Assembly (NCBI RefSeq): GCF_010122465.1
Contig: NZ_WLZY01000005.1
Location: 62,001 to 126,000, forward strand
Reading direction: 5' to 3'
Source of the DNA: Phytoactinopolyspora mesophila
Lineage (GTDB): Bacteria > Actinomycetota > Actinomycetes > Jiangellales > Jiangellaceae
Length of the DNA: 64,000 nt
Below the pieces are notes generated by a model, which was not told where the DNA came from, searched no databases, and worked only from the letters and a program-made list of their open reading frames with translations. A program made the position numbers and the translations under genes. Positions 18,106 to 27,043 of this stretch are shown here, one piece after another (positions within the stretch are counted from its first letter, which is position 1; each line of letters begins with the position of its first letter).

Positions 18106-18768
18106 ATGTCTGTTCAGCAAACGAGTGAAAACAAGGCGGTGCGGGCCCTGGCGGGCGCCGCGGACGCGGCTGCGACGTCGCTCCGGGAGATCTCCGAGCG
18201 GGTGGTCGAGACCGTGTCGGACGAGCGGTTCCGGGCCGACGTCCGTAGCCGGTTTGCCGACCTGTCCACCCGCGTCTCTTCCACGGTGACCGACGAGAAG
18301 GTGCGCGAAGACATGCGCCAGCGTGTTTCGGGGTTGCCGGCGGAGGCGATGTCGTTCGGAGAAGAGCTTCCGGAGCGGTTCAAAGAACTCCCTACCAAAG
18401 CGGCCGAGTGGCCGGGCCGAGCCCGCGAGGCGTTCTCCTGGGAGCGCCGGCACGAACTCATGACCGAGATCCCGGCAAAGGTGCGTGACGCCGCGACGCA
18501 GGCAGCCGAGCAGGCGTCGAAGACCTACGACGAGTTCGCCAAGCGCGGCGAGGGCGTTGTGGCCAAGTGGCGCGGCGAATACGACCGAACCCTCGGTGAG
18601 CGAGTGGTGGCGATCCGCGAGCGGGTAGCCGACGCCGCGGAGGACGTTGCCGACGCTGCCGACCAGGTCGCCGACGATCTGAGCCAGCGGGCTGAGGATG
18701 TCGATCATCCTGCCGTCGAGGTCGACGTCAACAAGTTCGGTGACGAGGACATCACGCCGCGGGCGTGA
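18106..18768 (+). CDS. Heparin-binding haemagglutinin-like coiled-coil protein
   Basis: The 220-residue protein is almost entirely charged helix, with repeating Ala/Glu/Arg heptads, and resembles HbhA in its gene context. In mycobacteria HbhA is a surface adhesin with a C-terminal Lys-rich heparin-binding tail. That tail is absent here: the C-terminus is acidic (DEDITPRA). Adhesion is therefore doubtful; a role in membrane or lipid-body organisation is possible. The ATG at 18106 follows AAAAGGTGATG; the upstream extension belongs to another frame. Confidence 0.75.
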   Translation: MSVQQTSENKAVRALAGAADAAATSLREISERVVETVSDERFRADVRSRFADLSTRVSSTVTDEKVREDMRQRVSGLPAEAMSFGEELPERFKELPTKAAEWPGRAREAFSWERRHELMTEIPAKVRDAATQAAEQASKTYDEFAKRGEGVVAKWRGEYDRTLGERVVAIRERVADAAEDVADAADQVADDLSQRAEDVDHPAVEVDVNKFGDEDITPRA

Positions 18769-18782
18769 ATCTCAGCCACGAG

Positions 18783-18828
18783 GCGAGGTGGGAGTGGGGC
18801 GGAGCCTGCCGCCCCACTCCCACCTCGC
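18783..18828 (+). terminator. 20-bp GC-rich hairpin after the HbhA-like gene
   Basis: The arms 18783-18802 and 18809-18828 are perfectly complementary over 20 bp with the 6-nt loop AGCCTG, beginning 15 bp after the stop codon. This is a strong intrinsic terminator candidate. Confidence 0.85.
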
Positions 18829-18899
18829 TGCTCTGATCTCCATTCGCCTCACCCCTCCCCTCCCTCTGAGCCCTCCCCTCCCTCTGACCCGCCCTCGCT

Positions 18900-18987
18900 A
18901 AATGATCATGTTTGGTGGGTTTTCTCGGGCATCAACAGGGCTACAGGCATGGTGACGCCCGAGAAAACCCACCAAACATGATCATTT
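18900..18987. repeat. 31-bp perfect inverted repeat with TGATCA ends
   Basis: The arms 18900-18930 and 18957-18987 are perfectly complementary over 31 bp and are separated by 26 nt. Each arm begins with AAATGATCATG and continues with a G/T-rich segment including TTTGGTGGG. It lies between two co-directional genes and after a separate terminator, so simple termination does not explain it. It resembles the TGATCGTTGGCGG-type palindromes at 52037 and 55718. Confidence 0.8.
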
Positions 18988-19038
18988 GGAAGCGGGCGTG
19001 AGGAGTCCTGGAAGGCGGCTGACGCGTAGAGTGGTGTT

Positions 19039-19371
19039 GTGGACTTGTTCGGTGACTTTCAGGCGCTGCTGATCCTGGTACTGGCCATTGGGGCTCTTGG
19101 GCTCAAGGGTTACGCCCTGTTCGACGCGTTGCGGGTGCCTACCGACGCGTTCCCGGCGGCTGGCAAACTGACCAAGCCGGCCTGGCTGTCCTTCCTGGTC
19201 ATCGCTTTCGTGACCGAGCTCGCCTTCTTCCCGATGCGCGTGATGATCCTGACTCTCGTGGGAACTGTCGCTGCCGCGGTGTACGTCATCGATGTCCGCC
19301 CTGCTGTGCGCGCGTTCGGGGGTGGCCGGCGTGGATCGAATCGCAACGAAGGCCCGTACGGCCCCTGGTAG
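19039..19371 (+). CDS. DUF2516 family membrane protein
   Basis: A 110-residue protein with hydrophobic segments at about 8-28, 48-65 and 66-84 and a basic C-terminus. MDLFGDFQALLILVL and KGYALFDALRVP match DUF2516, which follows hbhA in mycobacteria (Rv0476). The function is unknown. It starts at GTG 19039. Its stop codon directly abuts the candidate ClgR operator of clpC. Confidence 0.85.
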   Translation: MDLFGDFQALLILVLAIGALGLKGYALFDALRVPTDAFPAAGKLTKPAWLSFLVIAFVTELAFFPMRVMILTLVGTVAAAVYVIDVRPAVRAFGGGRRGSNRNEGPYGPW

Positions 19372-19375
19372 CCAT

Positions 19376-19393
19376 AATTCGCCGGCAGCGAAC
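19376..19393. promoter_or_regulatory. ClgR operator candidate upstream of clpC
   Basis: The 18 bp AATTCGCCGGCAGCGAAC match 17 of 18 positions of the ClgR consensus WNNWCGCYNANRGCGWWS as recalled from Corynebacterium work; only the central A is G. ClgR activates clpC and clpP in actinobacteria. It lies 257 bp upstream of clpC and about 105 bp upstream of a candidate -35 element. Confidence 0.6.
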
Positions 19394-19498
19394 GCGGGCG
19401 TCAACGGGGGCCTGGAGTGGAACATCTAGGGCCGGACGTGGTGTTCTTGCTATGGAACGCCGAGCCTTCGGACGACGAACTGGGAGGGGCGGCAGAGG

Positions 19499-19526
19499 TT
19501 GACCAACACACTGGTAAGAGAAAATA
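19499..19526 (+). promoter_or_regulatory. Candidate clpC promoter
   Basis: TTGACC (19499-19504) and AAAATA (19521-19526) are separated by 16 bp in an AT-richer stretch. The 5' leader would be about 115 nt. The -10 match is weak. Confidence 0.35.
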
Positions 19527-19650
19527 GAGCCAACGTCGACTCATCCCTGGGAGAACACCCGGGTATTCGGCGAGGAGACAGAGATAACATCGAGGGGTTA
19601 GCTGGGGGCCAGCCCTCCACAGCCGACCACTCGGCAAGGGAGCGCCACTG

Positions 19651-22188
19651 ATGTTCGAGAGGTTTACAGACCGCGCGAGGCGCGTCGTCGTCCTGGCTCA
19701 AGAAGAGGCCAGGATGCTCAACCACAACTACATCGGCACCGAACACATCCTTCTCGGGCTCATCCACGAGGGCGAGGGTGTGGCGGCCAAGGCGCTCGAG
19801 AGCTTGGGCATCTCGCTCGAGGCCGTGCGCCAGCAGGTCGAGGAGATCATCGGCCAAGGCCAGCAGGCGCCGAGCGGGCACATCCCGTTCACTCCGCGCG
19901 CCAAGAAGGTGCTTGAACTCAGCCTGCGTGAAGCTCTGCAGCTGGGTCACAGCTATATCGGCACCGAACACATCCTCCTCGGCCTCATTCGAGAGGGCGA
20001 GGGCGTGGCCGCGCAGGTGCTGGTCAAGCTCGGGGCCGACCTGAGTCGCGTGCGCCAGCAGGTCATCCAGTTGCTCTCCGGCTACCAGGGAGGCAAGGAA
20101 GCCGCTACCGCCGGAGCCGGGCCACAGGGTGAGGCGCCGTCCAGCTCGCTGGTGCTCGACCAGTTCGGGCGTAACCTGACGCAGGCCGCCCGCGAAGGCA
20201 AGCTCGACCCGGTCATCGGCCGGGAACGCGAGATCGAGCGTGTCATGCAGGTGCTGTCGCGCCGTACCAAGAACAACCCGGTGCTGATCGGTGAGCCCGG
20301 TGTCGGTAAGACCGCTGTGGTCGAGGGCCTGGCGCAGGCGATCGTCAAGGGCGAGGTTCCCGAGACGCTCAAGGACCGGCATGTCTACACACTCGATCTC
20401 GGTGCGCTGGTTGCCGGGTCGCGCTACCGCGGTGATTTCGAAGAGCGGCTGAAGAAGGTCCTCAAGGAGATCCGGACCCGCGGCGACATCATCCTGTTCA
20501 TCGACGAGATTCACACCCTTGTCGGTGCGGGTGCCGCCGAGGGTGCCATAGACGCCGCCAGCATCTTGAAGCCGATGCTCGCCCGCGGTGAACTCCAGAC
20601 CATCGGTGCTACCACGCTGGACGAGTACCGCAAGTACGTCGAGAAGGACGCCGCTCTCGAGCGCCGGTTCCAGCCCATCCAGGTGCAGGAGCCCACACTC
20701 GCGCACACCATCGAGATCCTGAAGGGTCTGCGGGACCGCTACGAGGCACACCACCGCGTATCCGTGACCGACGGCGCCCTCGTGGCCGCCGCTCAACTGG
20801 CGGATCGGTACATCTCCGACCGCTACCTTCCGGACAAGGCGATCGATCTGATCGACGAGGCCGGGGCCCGGTTGCGGATCCGTCGGATGACGGCGCCGCC
20901 GGATCTGCGCGAGTTCGACGACCGTATCGCCGACGTGCGGCGCGAGAAGGAAACGGCGATCGATTCGCAGGACTTCGAGAAGGCCGCCTCCTTGCGAGAC
21001 AAGGAGAAGCAGCTGATCGCGCAGAAGATCGAGCGTGAGAAGCAGTGGAAGGCCGGCGATCTTGACGTCGTGGCTGAGGTCGACGACGAACTGATCGCTG
21101 AGGTGCTGGCGTTCGCCACCGGCATCCCGGTGTTCAAGCTGACCGAGGAGGAGACTTCCCGGCTGCTGCACATGGAAGACGAGCTGCACAAGCGCATCAT
21201 CGGCCAGGAAGACGCGATTTCGGCGTTATCCAAGTCGATCCGCCGGACTCGTGCCGGGCTGAAAGACCCGAAGCGTCCGGGTGGTTCGTTCATCTTCGCC
21301 GGCCCGTCCGGTGTCGGTAAGACCGAGTTGTCCAAGGCGCTCGCCGAGTTCCTGTTCGGTGACGAAGAGTCGCTGATCCAGCTCGACATGAGTGAGTTCT
21401 CGGAGAAGCACACCGTCTCCAGGCTGTTCGGATCCCCGCCCGGCTATGTCGGTTACGAGGAAGGCGGACAGCTGACCGAGAAGGTGCGTCGGCGCCCATT
21501 CTCGGTGGTGCTGTTCGACGAGGTGGAGAAGGCCCATCCAGAGATCTTCAACTCACTGTTGCAAGTTCTGGAGGACGGTCGGCTCACCGACGCCCAAGGT
21601 CGAGTGGTGGACTTCAAGAACACCATCATCATCATGACCACCAACCTCGGTACCCGAGACATCGCCAAGGGTGTCAACCTCGGCTTCTCCGCCGCGGAGG
21701 ATGACGAGCACAACTACGACCGGATGAAGTCGAAGGTCACCGAGGAGCTCAAGCAGCACTTCCGGCCCGAGTTCCTCAACCGTGTCGACGACATCATCGT
21801 CTTCCATCAGTTGTTGCAGACGGAGATCCTCCGGATCGTCGATCTGCGCATCGCGGAGGTCGACGAGCGGCTGCGCGACAAGGACATGGCCCTCGAGTTG
21901 ACCCAGGGCGCCAAGGAACTGCTTGCCGAGCACGGCTTCGACCCGGTCCTGGGTGCAAGGCCGCTGCGGCGGAGCATTCAGCGCGACATCGAGGACACCC
22001 TGTCCGAGAAGATCTTGTTCGGCGAGCTCAAAGCTGGCGAGATCGTGGTGGTCGACGTTGAAGGGGAAGGCCGTGAGGCCAAGTTCACCTTTACCGGCAC
22101 CACCAAGTCGGAGCTGCCGGACTTGGCTCCGGTCGAGGCTGGTGCCGCACCGACAAGCGCATCGAACCAGACGGACCAGACCAGCTGA
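19651..22188 (+). CDS. clpC: ATP-dependent Clp protease ATP-binding subunit ClpC
   Basis: The 845-residue class-I Clp/Hsp100 unfoldase starts [20 protein letters not shown] with two N-terminal Clp_N repeats ([13 protein letters not shown] and [13 protein letters not shown]). Walker A motifs are GEPGVGKT (214-221) in AAA-1 and GPSGVGKT (551-558) in AAA-2, with a UVR-type coiled middle domain at about 420-460 ([20 protein letters not shown]). It feeds substrates to ClpP and also acts as a chaperone. The acidic tail after about 820 is variable. A ClgR-type operator and a strong terminator frame the gene. Confidence 0.98.
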   Translation: MFERFTDRARRVVVLAQEEARMLNHNYIGTEHILLGLIHEGEGVAAKALESLGISLEAVRQQVEEIIGQGQQAPSGHIPFTPRAKKVLELSLREALQLGHSYIGTEHILLGLIREGEGVAAQVLVKLGADLSRVRQQVIQLLSGYQGGKEAATAGAGPQGEAPSSSLVLDQFGRNLTQAAREGKLDPVIGREREIERVMQVLSRRTKNNPVLIGEPGVGKTAVVEGLAQAIVKGEVPETLKDRHVYTLDLGALVAGSRYRGDFEERLKKVLKEIRTRGDIILFIDEIHTLVGAGAAEGAIDAASILKPMLARGELQTIGATTLDEYRKYVEKDAALERRFQPIQVQEPTLAHTIEILKGLRDRYEAHHRVSVTDGALVAAAQLADRYISDRYLPDKAIDLIDEAGARLRIRRMTAPPDLREFDDRIADVRREKETAIDSQDFEKAASLRDKEKQLIAQKIEREKQWKAGDLDVVAEVDDELIAEVLAFATGIPVFKLTEEETSRLLHMEDELHKRIIGQEDAISALSKSIRRTRAGLKDPKRPGGSFIFAGPSGVGKTELSKALAEFLFGDEESLIQLDMSEFSEKHTVSRLFGSPPGYVGYEEGGQLTEKVRRRPFSVVLFDEVEKAHPEIFNSLLQVLEDGRLTDAQGRVVDFKNTIIIMTTNLGTRDIAKGVNLGFSAAEDDEHNYDRMKSKVTEELKQHFRPEFLNRVDDIIVFHQLLQTEILRIVDLRIAEVDERLRDKDMALELTQGAKELLAEHGFDPVLGARPLRRSIQRDIEDTLSEKILFGELKAGEIVVVDVEGEGREAKFTFTGTTKSELPDLAPVEAGAAPTSASNQTDQTS

Positions 22189-22232
22189 GCCGAGCACACT
22201 GTGCTGATCGGCCCAGGCGGCTGAGACCACCG

Positions 22233-22278
22233 AATACGGCGGCCCCTTCCGGACTTTACCGGCAGGGGCCGCCGTATT
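22233..22278. terminator. Terminator hairpin after clpC
   Basis: AATACGGCGGCCCCT (22233-22247) pairs perfectly with AGGGGCCGCCGTATT (22264-22278) across a 16-nt loop. It separates clpC from the convergent lipoprotein genes. Confidence 0.85.
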
Positions 22279-22363
22279 TCGGAACTGCGAAGCGGCTTTG
22301 TCGACGTCGAGCCAGGACGGGTCTAGGGTCGCAGCGCCGCGCGAAGCCGGTGCCGATTTTCGG

Positions 22364-22744
22364 CTATGCCAGGTCGATGTCGCACTCGTCCATGACATGC
22401 TGGCTGATGTTGTCGAACGAAGGCTGGGCTTCTTCGAACTGCTGCTGGGTCTCCGGGTCAAGTACTTCCGGGTCGTCCATATCGGCGAGGGTACGCAGTG
22501 CATCGGCTGTGACTCGCCAGTCGGATTCGATATCGTCCGGTGCGGCGTCCGCGATGTCCTCGATGGAAGAAGCGAGTTCGTTGATGCCGTCGGAGTCTGC
22601 GGGGTCATCGACGCCGAAACCCTGGTACTCGTCCATCACATCTTGGACGGTGTCGCAGTAGTCGGCATCGCCGCCGCACGAGGCCAGTGGAAGCGCGATA
22701 GCCACCGCCGCGGCGAGAGCAGTGAAACGCGTCATGCGGGTCAT
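22364..22744 (-). CDS. Small lipoprotein, tandem paralogue 1
   Basis: The 126-residue protein has a signal sequence ending in the lipobox LASC (cysteine about 23), then an acidic alpha-helical domain with one cysteine near its start (YC) and one near its end (DEC), probably joined by a disulfide. The core DDIESDWRVTADALRTLADMD recurs in its two neighbours. The ATG at 22744 follows AAGGACG. The frame is open upstream but the lipobox distance supports this start. No family was recognised. Confidence 0.75.
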   Translation of the reverse strand: MTRMTRFTALAAAVAIALPLASCGGDADYCDTVQDVMDEYQGFGVDDPADSDGINELASSIEDIADAAPDDIESDWRVTADALRTLADMDDPEVLDPETQQQFEEAQPSFDNISQHVMDECDIDLA

Positions 22745-22844
22745 GGACCGTCCTTTACAGATCGTTGGTTTCAAAGCCAGACCGACGAACTGTATCGGAT
22801 CTTGTGACCCGCATGACGCGGACTCGATGGTGTTTCAGTGAGGA

Positions 22845-23246
22845 CTAACTGAGGTCCCCGCACTCACTCTCGATGTGGTCGCCCACCCGATCGCTGGCGC
22901 CTCCGAGCTCCTCGAGCCCTTGGAGGGCGTCCATGGCGGCTGGATCTTCGAGGTCGAGGTTCTCGAAGTCAACATCGGCAATGTCGCCGAAGCCATCGGC
23001 CAAGGCCTCCCAGTCGGCCTTGATGTCGTCCGGTGCGGCATCAGCCACGCGCTGCATCTGCGAGGCGATGTCGTCGAGTGCGTTGGGGTCCTCGAAGTCC
23101 GGGTTGGCGTACGCGTTGCCGATCTCCTCGAGGAGATCGCAATAGTTCCCTGCGCTGCCACCGTTGTCGTCACCGCCACACGCGGCAAGCGACGTGGCAA
23201 GGGCCACGGCGGCGGTTAGAGCAGCAAACCTTGTCTTACGGGTCAT
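22845..23246 (-). CDS. Small lipoprotein, tandem paralogue 2
   Basis: The 133-residue protein begins MTRKTRFAALTAAVAL and has the lipobox LAAC followed by GGDDNGG. The mature domain has YC near its start, DDIKADWEALADGFGDIADVD in the middle and SEC near the end, the same layout as paralogues 1 and 3. The ATG at 23246 was preferred over the upstream extension. Its upstream DNA repeats that of paralogue 1. It probably sits on the outer face of the membrane; its ligand or partner is unknown. Confidence 0.75.
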   Translation of the reverse strand: MTRKTRFAALTAAVALATSLAACGGDDNGGSAGNYCDLLEEIGNAYANPDFEDPNALDDIASQMQRVADAAPDDIKADWEALADGFGDIADVDFENLDLEDPAAMDALQGLEELGGASDRVGDHIESECGDLS

Positions 23247-23345
23247 GAATCGTCCTGTTCGGATCGTGAGTTGAAACGTGACCGAAGCACTGTATCGGAA
23301 TGTCGAGACCCGCATGACGAGGTCTACGCGTTCCAGAGCGGCTGA

Positions 23346-23876
23346 TCAGCTAACGCCGCATTCACTCATCAGGTGATCGGTGATCCGGTCGGCGGAGACC
23401 TCGACGTCCAACTCTTCGAGGGCCGCGATGGAGTCCGGGTCGGTGTAGTCGATCTCGGAGATCAACACAAAGGCGTCGGCCATGGCTTGCCAGTCGGCTT
23501 TGATGTCGGCCGGAGCGATATCCGCAATGGCCTGGAAGGACTCGCCAGCACTGCCGACGGCTTCCCCGTCAGTGGGGTCCGGCGGGTTCATCATGGCGAG
23601 GCCCATGGCCTCGACCTCGCTGCAGTACTCGCCACTGGCGCCGCCGGCTTGGTTGTCGGTGGCCTCCTCGTCGGTGGCTTCGTCCTCGGTGGCTTCGTCC
23701 TCGGTGGCCTCGTCTTCGGTTGCCGCCTCGTCTTCGGTGGCGTCGTCGTTGTTTTCACTCATAGGGGTGATGCCGGCGTTGTTGTCGCTGCCGTTGTCAT
23801 CGCCGCCGCAGGCTGTCAAGGAGATCGTCAGTGCCGCGGCACCGAAAAGCGACAGAATGCTCTTCTTGCGGGTCAT
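23346..23876 (-). CDS. Small lipoprotein, tandem paralogue 3, with acidic repeat linker
   Basis: The 176-residue protein has the lipobox LTAC (cysteine about 23), then a long linker of repeated A-T-E-D-E units (about 45-73), then the same compact domain as its neighbours: YC, DIKADWQAMADAFVLISEID and SEC. The linker probably lifts the domain away from the membrane or through the cell wall. It is the longest and most upstream of the three. The start is ATG 23876. Confidence 0.75.
   Translation of the reverse strand: MTRKKSILSLFGAAALTISLTACGGDDNGSDNNAGITPMSENNDDATEDEAATEDEATEDEATEDEATDEEATDNQAGGASGEYCSEVEAMGLAMMNPPDPTDGEAVGSAGESFQAIADIAPADIKADWQAMADAFVLISEIDYTDPDSIAALEELDVEVSADRITDHLMSECGVS
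23655..23746 (-). repeat. Short tandem repeats encoding the acidic linker
   Basis: Imperfect 15-bp units encode A-T-E-D-E repeats inside lipoprotein 3. Such coding repeats can change unit number by slippage and so alter linker length. Confidence 0.6.
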
Positions 23877-24024
23877 GGTGGTTACTCCTGAATAGTTGCT
23901 GTGAAACGAACCGTCGAGAGGCTACCGAACAGATGTGATGGGGCAGTACAAATTTGGTATATGCCGCACGTCCGATGGGTGAGCGCTCGCCCTTCGAGCG
24001 CGGGCTCGGGCGTACAGTGGCCAT

Positions 24025-24801
24025 GTGAGCGACCGTGAGATCGAGTGCTGGCTGACCGACATGGACGGCGTGCTCGTCCATGAAGAGAAGGCGATCCCGG
24101 GGGCCGCCGAGTTCATGCAGCGGCTTGCCGACCGGGAGCGACGGTTCCTAGTGTTGACCAACAACTCCATATTCACCCCACGTGACCTCGCTGCCCGGCT
24201 GGCGGCATCGGGGCTCGAGATCCCCGAAGAATCGATCTGGACCTCGGCCCTGGCCACAGCGCAGTTCCTCGCCGACCAGCATCCGCGGGGAAGCGCATAT
24301 GTAATCGGCGAGGCAGGCCTGACGACGGCACTACACGAGGTCGGCTATGTCCTCACCGACACCAAACCGGACTATGTCGTTCTCGGTGAGACGCGGACTT
24401 ACTCTTTCGAGGCGATCACCAAAGCGATCCGGCTGGTGGAGTCCGGCGCACGCTTCATCGCCACCAATCCGGACGCTACCGGGCCGTCGCAGAGCGGTCC
24501 GCTGCCCGCTACCGGCGCGGTTGCGGCTTTGATCACTCGTGCCACCAGGCGTGAGCCGTACTATGTCGGCAAGCCGAATCCGATGATGTTCCGCAGCGCG
24601 CTGAACCGGATAGAAGCACACTCCGAAACCACCGCGATGGTGGGAGACCGGATGGATACTGACGTGGTGGCCGGCATCGAAGCCGGTTTGACCACCTGGC
24701 TGGTGCTCACCGGCTCCACCCAGCGCGATGACATTGAGCGCTACCCGTACCGGCCGAACCATGTGATCGATTCCGTGGCTGACCTGGTCGAGATCATCTG
24801 A
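24025..24801 (+). CDS. HAD-IIA family phosphatase (NagD-like)
   Basis: The 258-residue protein has the HAD motif I DMDGVL with nucleophile D12 and acid/base D14, motif II VLTNNS, and KPNPMMFRSAL with GDRMDTDVVAGIEAGL for motifs III and IV. The C2 cap between motifs II and III assigns it to subfamily IIA, which dephosphorylates small sugar or nucleotide phosphates. The start is GTG 24025; an ATG two bases upstream is out of frame. It stands alone on the plus strand between minus-strand genes. Confidence 0.88.
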   Translation: MSDREIECWLTDMDGVLVHEEKAIPGAAEFMQRLADRERRFLVLTNNSIFTPRDLAARLAASGLEIPEESIWTSALATAQFLADQHPRGSAYVIGEAGLTTALHEVGYVLTDTKPDYVVLGETRTYSFEAITKAIRLVESGARFIATNPDATGPSQSGPLPATGAVAALITRATRREPYYVGKPNPMMFRSALNRIEAHSETTAMVGDRMDTDVVAGIEAGLTTWLVLTGSTQRDDIERYPYRPNHVIDSVADLVEII

Positions 24802-24855
24802 CGTTGCCGCCATCGGCCCAACGGTTGTCCAGGGATCCGCGCGAATCCGGGCGTA

Positions 24856-25344
24856 TCACGGGTTGCACTGCGTGAGCACGGTCGCAAGATAGCCGGCATC
24901 GGGGCGCCAGAGCTCCAGGTTCCAGCTCGGCTTCTCCGGCTCAGCGATCCGGGCGAACTCGACATGGCAGCGGAACTGGTCGCGCATATTCACGTGGTCG
25001 GCCTCAGGCTCGAGCCGGATCACTTCCGCCCATGCGGACGGCCATTCCGACGCCGGAGCGTCGTACCGGGCGTAGCCAGTCGGATACACCGCGAGTCGGC
25101 GGCCGTTCGGGTCCGGAATCCATTCGACCCGGTCGATGAACTCGCCTCTGGAGGGACTGTTGGTCTCCGTGCCGGGCCGCCCGGCGTGCGACGTGGGGCT
25201 GATCGTGATCACGGCCACGTGTGCGCGCAGTTCTGGATCGGGCCGGGCGGCCGGGCCTTGCGCGCCATGCGCTGGCACAGCGAGCAAAGGGCTCGTCAGT
25301 AATACGCCGACAGCGACAGCGACACCGGCGACGTAGCGTTTCAT
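24856..25344 (-). CDS. Secreted DUF2599-like protein
   Basis: The 162-residue protein begins MKRYVAGVAVAVGVLL, a clear signal peptide ending near AHGA. The mature part contains DRVEWIPDPNGRRLAVYPT, a tryptophan-rich region and cysteines near DQFRCHVEF and the C-terminus (LTQCNP), as in DUF2599 proteins. Function is unknown. The start codon overlaps the mutY stop by 4 bp, so it is cotranslated with mutY; a functional link is not obvious. Confidence 0.75.
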   Translation of the reverse strand: MKRYVAGVAVAVGVLLTSPLLAVPAHGAQGPAARPDPELRAHVAVITISPTSHAGRPGTETNSPSRGEFIDRVEWIPDPNGRRLAVYPTGYARYDAPASEWPSAWAEVIRLEPEADHVNMRDQFRCHVEFARIAEPEKPSWNLELWRPDAGYLATVLTQCNP

Positions 25345-26204
25345 CTTGCCCCCGGCAGCCGGTAGAAGTTGTTGTCGAGTGGCTCGACGAGACCGTCTGC
25401 CACGAGGCCGTCCAGCGCACGCTCGCGCTGTGCGGCGGCCGGCCACACGGCGTCGAGGGCCGGCTTGGGAACTGGATGATCCGCCTCCCGGAGCACGGCC
25501 ATCAGCCTGCCGCGAGCTTGCCGGTCGGTTCCCTCCCATGCCTGCCCGCGGCGTGGTGGCCCATCGTGTGGCGGCGCGCCGGCTAGCCGCCAGGCGCATT
25601 GATGCGCAATCGGACAGGCGTCGCATCGAGGCTTGCGAGCTGTGCAGATCAGCGCTCCGAGTTCCATGACGGCAACCGACCATGTGGCGGCTGTTTCAGT
25701 GTCGGGGAGCAGTGACTCGGCCAGCCGCCGCTCGGCCGCGGTGGTCGCGTTGGGCGGATACTGCGTTCCGGACACCGCGCGAGCCAAGACCCGGCGGACA
25801 TTCGTGTCGAGAACCGCACGGCGTTGTCCGAAAGCGAATGACGCGACGGCCGCAGCCGTGTAATCACCGATTCCGGGAAGTGCCAAGAGCTCTTCATACG
25901 ACGACGGGACCTTCCCGGCGTGCCGCTCCGCGATGACCCGGGCCGCACCGTGCAGCCGCAGCGCCCGGCGTGGGTATCCGAGCCGGCCCCATGCCCGGAT
26001 GGCGGCACCGGGCTCCTCGGCAGCCAGGCTCGCGGGTTCGGGCCAGCGCGCCATCCAGGAACGCCAGACCGGTTCGACACGAACCACGGGTGTCTGCTGC
26101 AGCATGACTTCGCTGACCAGCACGCCCCAGGGCGTTCGATCCGGCGCTCGCCACGGGAGGTCCCTGGCGTGCGCGGAGTACCACGCGATGACCGTGTCAT
26201 GCAT
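25341..26204 (-). CDS. mutY: A/G-specific adenine glycosylase
   Basis: MutY removes adenine mispaired with 8-oxoguanine. The 287-residue protein has SEVMLQQT with catalytic E32, the helix-hairpin-helix LPGIGDYTA (109-117), catalytic D133 in VLDTNVRRV and a [4Fe-4S] cluster with spacing C-x6-C-x2-C-x5-C (C187, C194, C197, C203). The start is ATG 26204; the upstream extension to 26450 overlaps the IclR gene. It is short and lacks most of the C-terminal MutT-like domain of E. coli MutY, as is usual in actinobacteria. Confidence 0.92.
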   Translation of the reverse strand: MHDTVIAWYSAHARDLPWRAPDRTPWGVLVSEVMLQQTPVVRVEPVWRSWMARWPEPASLAAEEPGAAIRAWGRLGYPRRALRLHGAARVIAERHAGKVPSSYEELLALPGIGDYTAAAVASFAFGQRRAVLDTNVRRVLARAVSGTQYPPNATTAAERRLAESLLPDTETAATWSVAVMELGALICTARKPRCDACPIAHQCAWRLAGAPPHDGPPRRGQAWEGTDRQARGRLMAVLREADHPVPKPALDAVWPAAAQRERALDGLVADGLVEPLDNNFYRLPGAR

Positions 26205-26275
26205 CGACAGCAGGTTAACCGACAGTTCGGCGGCCGCCCGATCGACCAGGTCGTTTGTGGAGCTCGATCCGGTCC

Positions 26276-27043
26276 TCACGGATTCGTGTCGTTGGCGAGC
26301 GCCTTGGCCGTCTCGCTGAGGGCGTGGGCGATATGCGGTACGTCGTCCATCGATAGGCGCGACGAAGGCGCGGAGATGCTGATAGCTGCCTGCATGCCGA
26401 TCTGCGAGAGGGGGACGGCGACGCATCGTCCGTCGGATTCGTTCTCGCAATCGTCTATGGCAAAGCCCTGCTGACGAGAAGCCGCAAGGTCTTCAAGGTA
26501 CTCCGGAATGCTGGTGATGGTTCTGGGAGTGCGCTGCGGCATGCCTTCGGCCTCGAGGATCATGGTGACGCGGTCGTCGTCCAGAGTGGTGGCGATAGCC
26601 TTGCCCAAGGCAGTGCAATGCAGCTGGTCGCGGTCGCCCTCGCGGGCCGCCAGACGCACTGTGTGCGGGCTCTCGATGATTTCGACGTAGGACACCCGGT
26701 AGCCATCGAGGATGCCGAGATTGACCGTCTCCTCGAACTGGTCTCGCAGGGCGGTCAGGTAAGGGCGGACGCGGTCGGCTAGCACCGCGAGCTGACGAGA
26801 CTGGAGAGGCAGGAACGCCGGGCCGATACGAAAGAGACCGGTGATCGGGTCCCGCATCACGTAGCGACGCGACTCGAGAGTTGCGAGATAGCGGTATGCC
26901 GAGCTCTTTGGGAACTGTGTCACCTCGGCCACCTGGGTCAGAGAGAATCCTTCGGGGCTCTCCTGGATGAGGTCGAGGATGTTGCAGACGCGCTGCACCG
27001 CACGGATCGAGTAGACCGTTCCCGGGTTCTCAGGCTGTTCCAT
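26276..27043 (-). CDS. IclR family transcriptional regulator
   Basis: The 255-residue protein has an N-terminal winged helix (about 15-75, with FSLTQVAEVTQFPKSSAYRYL) and a C-terminal effector domain with the family segments LHCTALGKAIAT and GFAIDDCENESDGRCVAVPL. IclR proteins sense small carbon compounds and repress or activate nearby catabolic genes. No catabolic operon is adjacent, so the target is unclear. It is divergent from DUF4192. Confidence 0.9.
   Translation of the reverse strand: MEQPENPGTVYSIRAVQRVCNILDLIQESPEGFSLTQVAEVTQFPKSSAYRYLATLESRRYVMRDPITGLFRIGPAFLPLQSRQLAVLADRVRPYLTALRDQFEETVNLGILDGYRVSYVEIIESPHTVRLAAREGDRDQLHCTALGKAIATTLDDDRVTMILEAEGMPQRTPRTITSIPEYLEDLAASRQQGFAIDDCENESDGRCVAVPLSQIGMQAAISISAPSSRLSMDDVPHIAHALSETAKALANDTNP

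Noticed and set aside
19450-21189. Long minus-strand frame opposite clpC
   Set aside because: It is the complement of a highly conserved gene in GC-rich DNA; composition and lack of motifs mark it as a shadow.
23655-23746. CRISPR-like short repeats
   Set aside because: The units are 15 bp, contiguous, in coding phase and encode an acidic linker, so they are not a CRISPR array.
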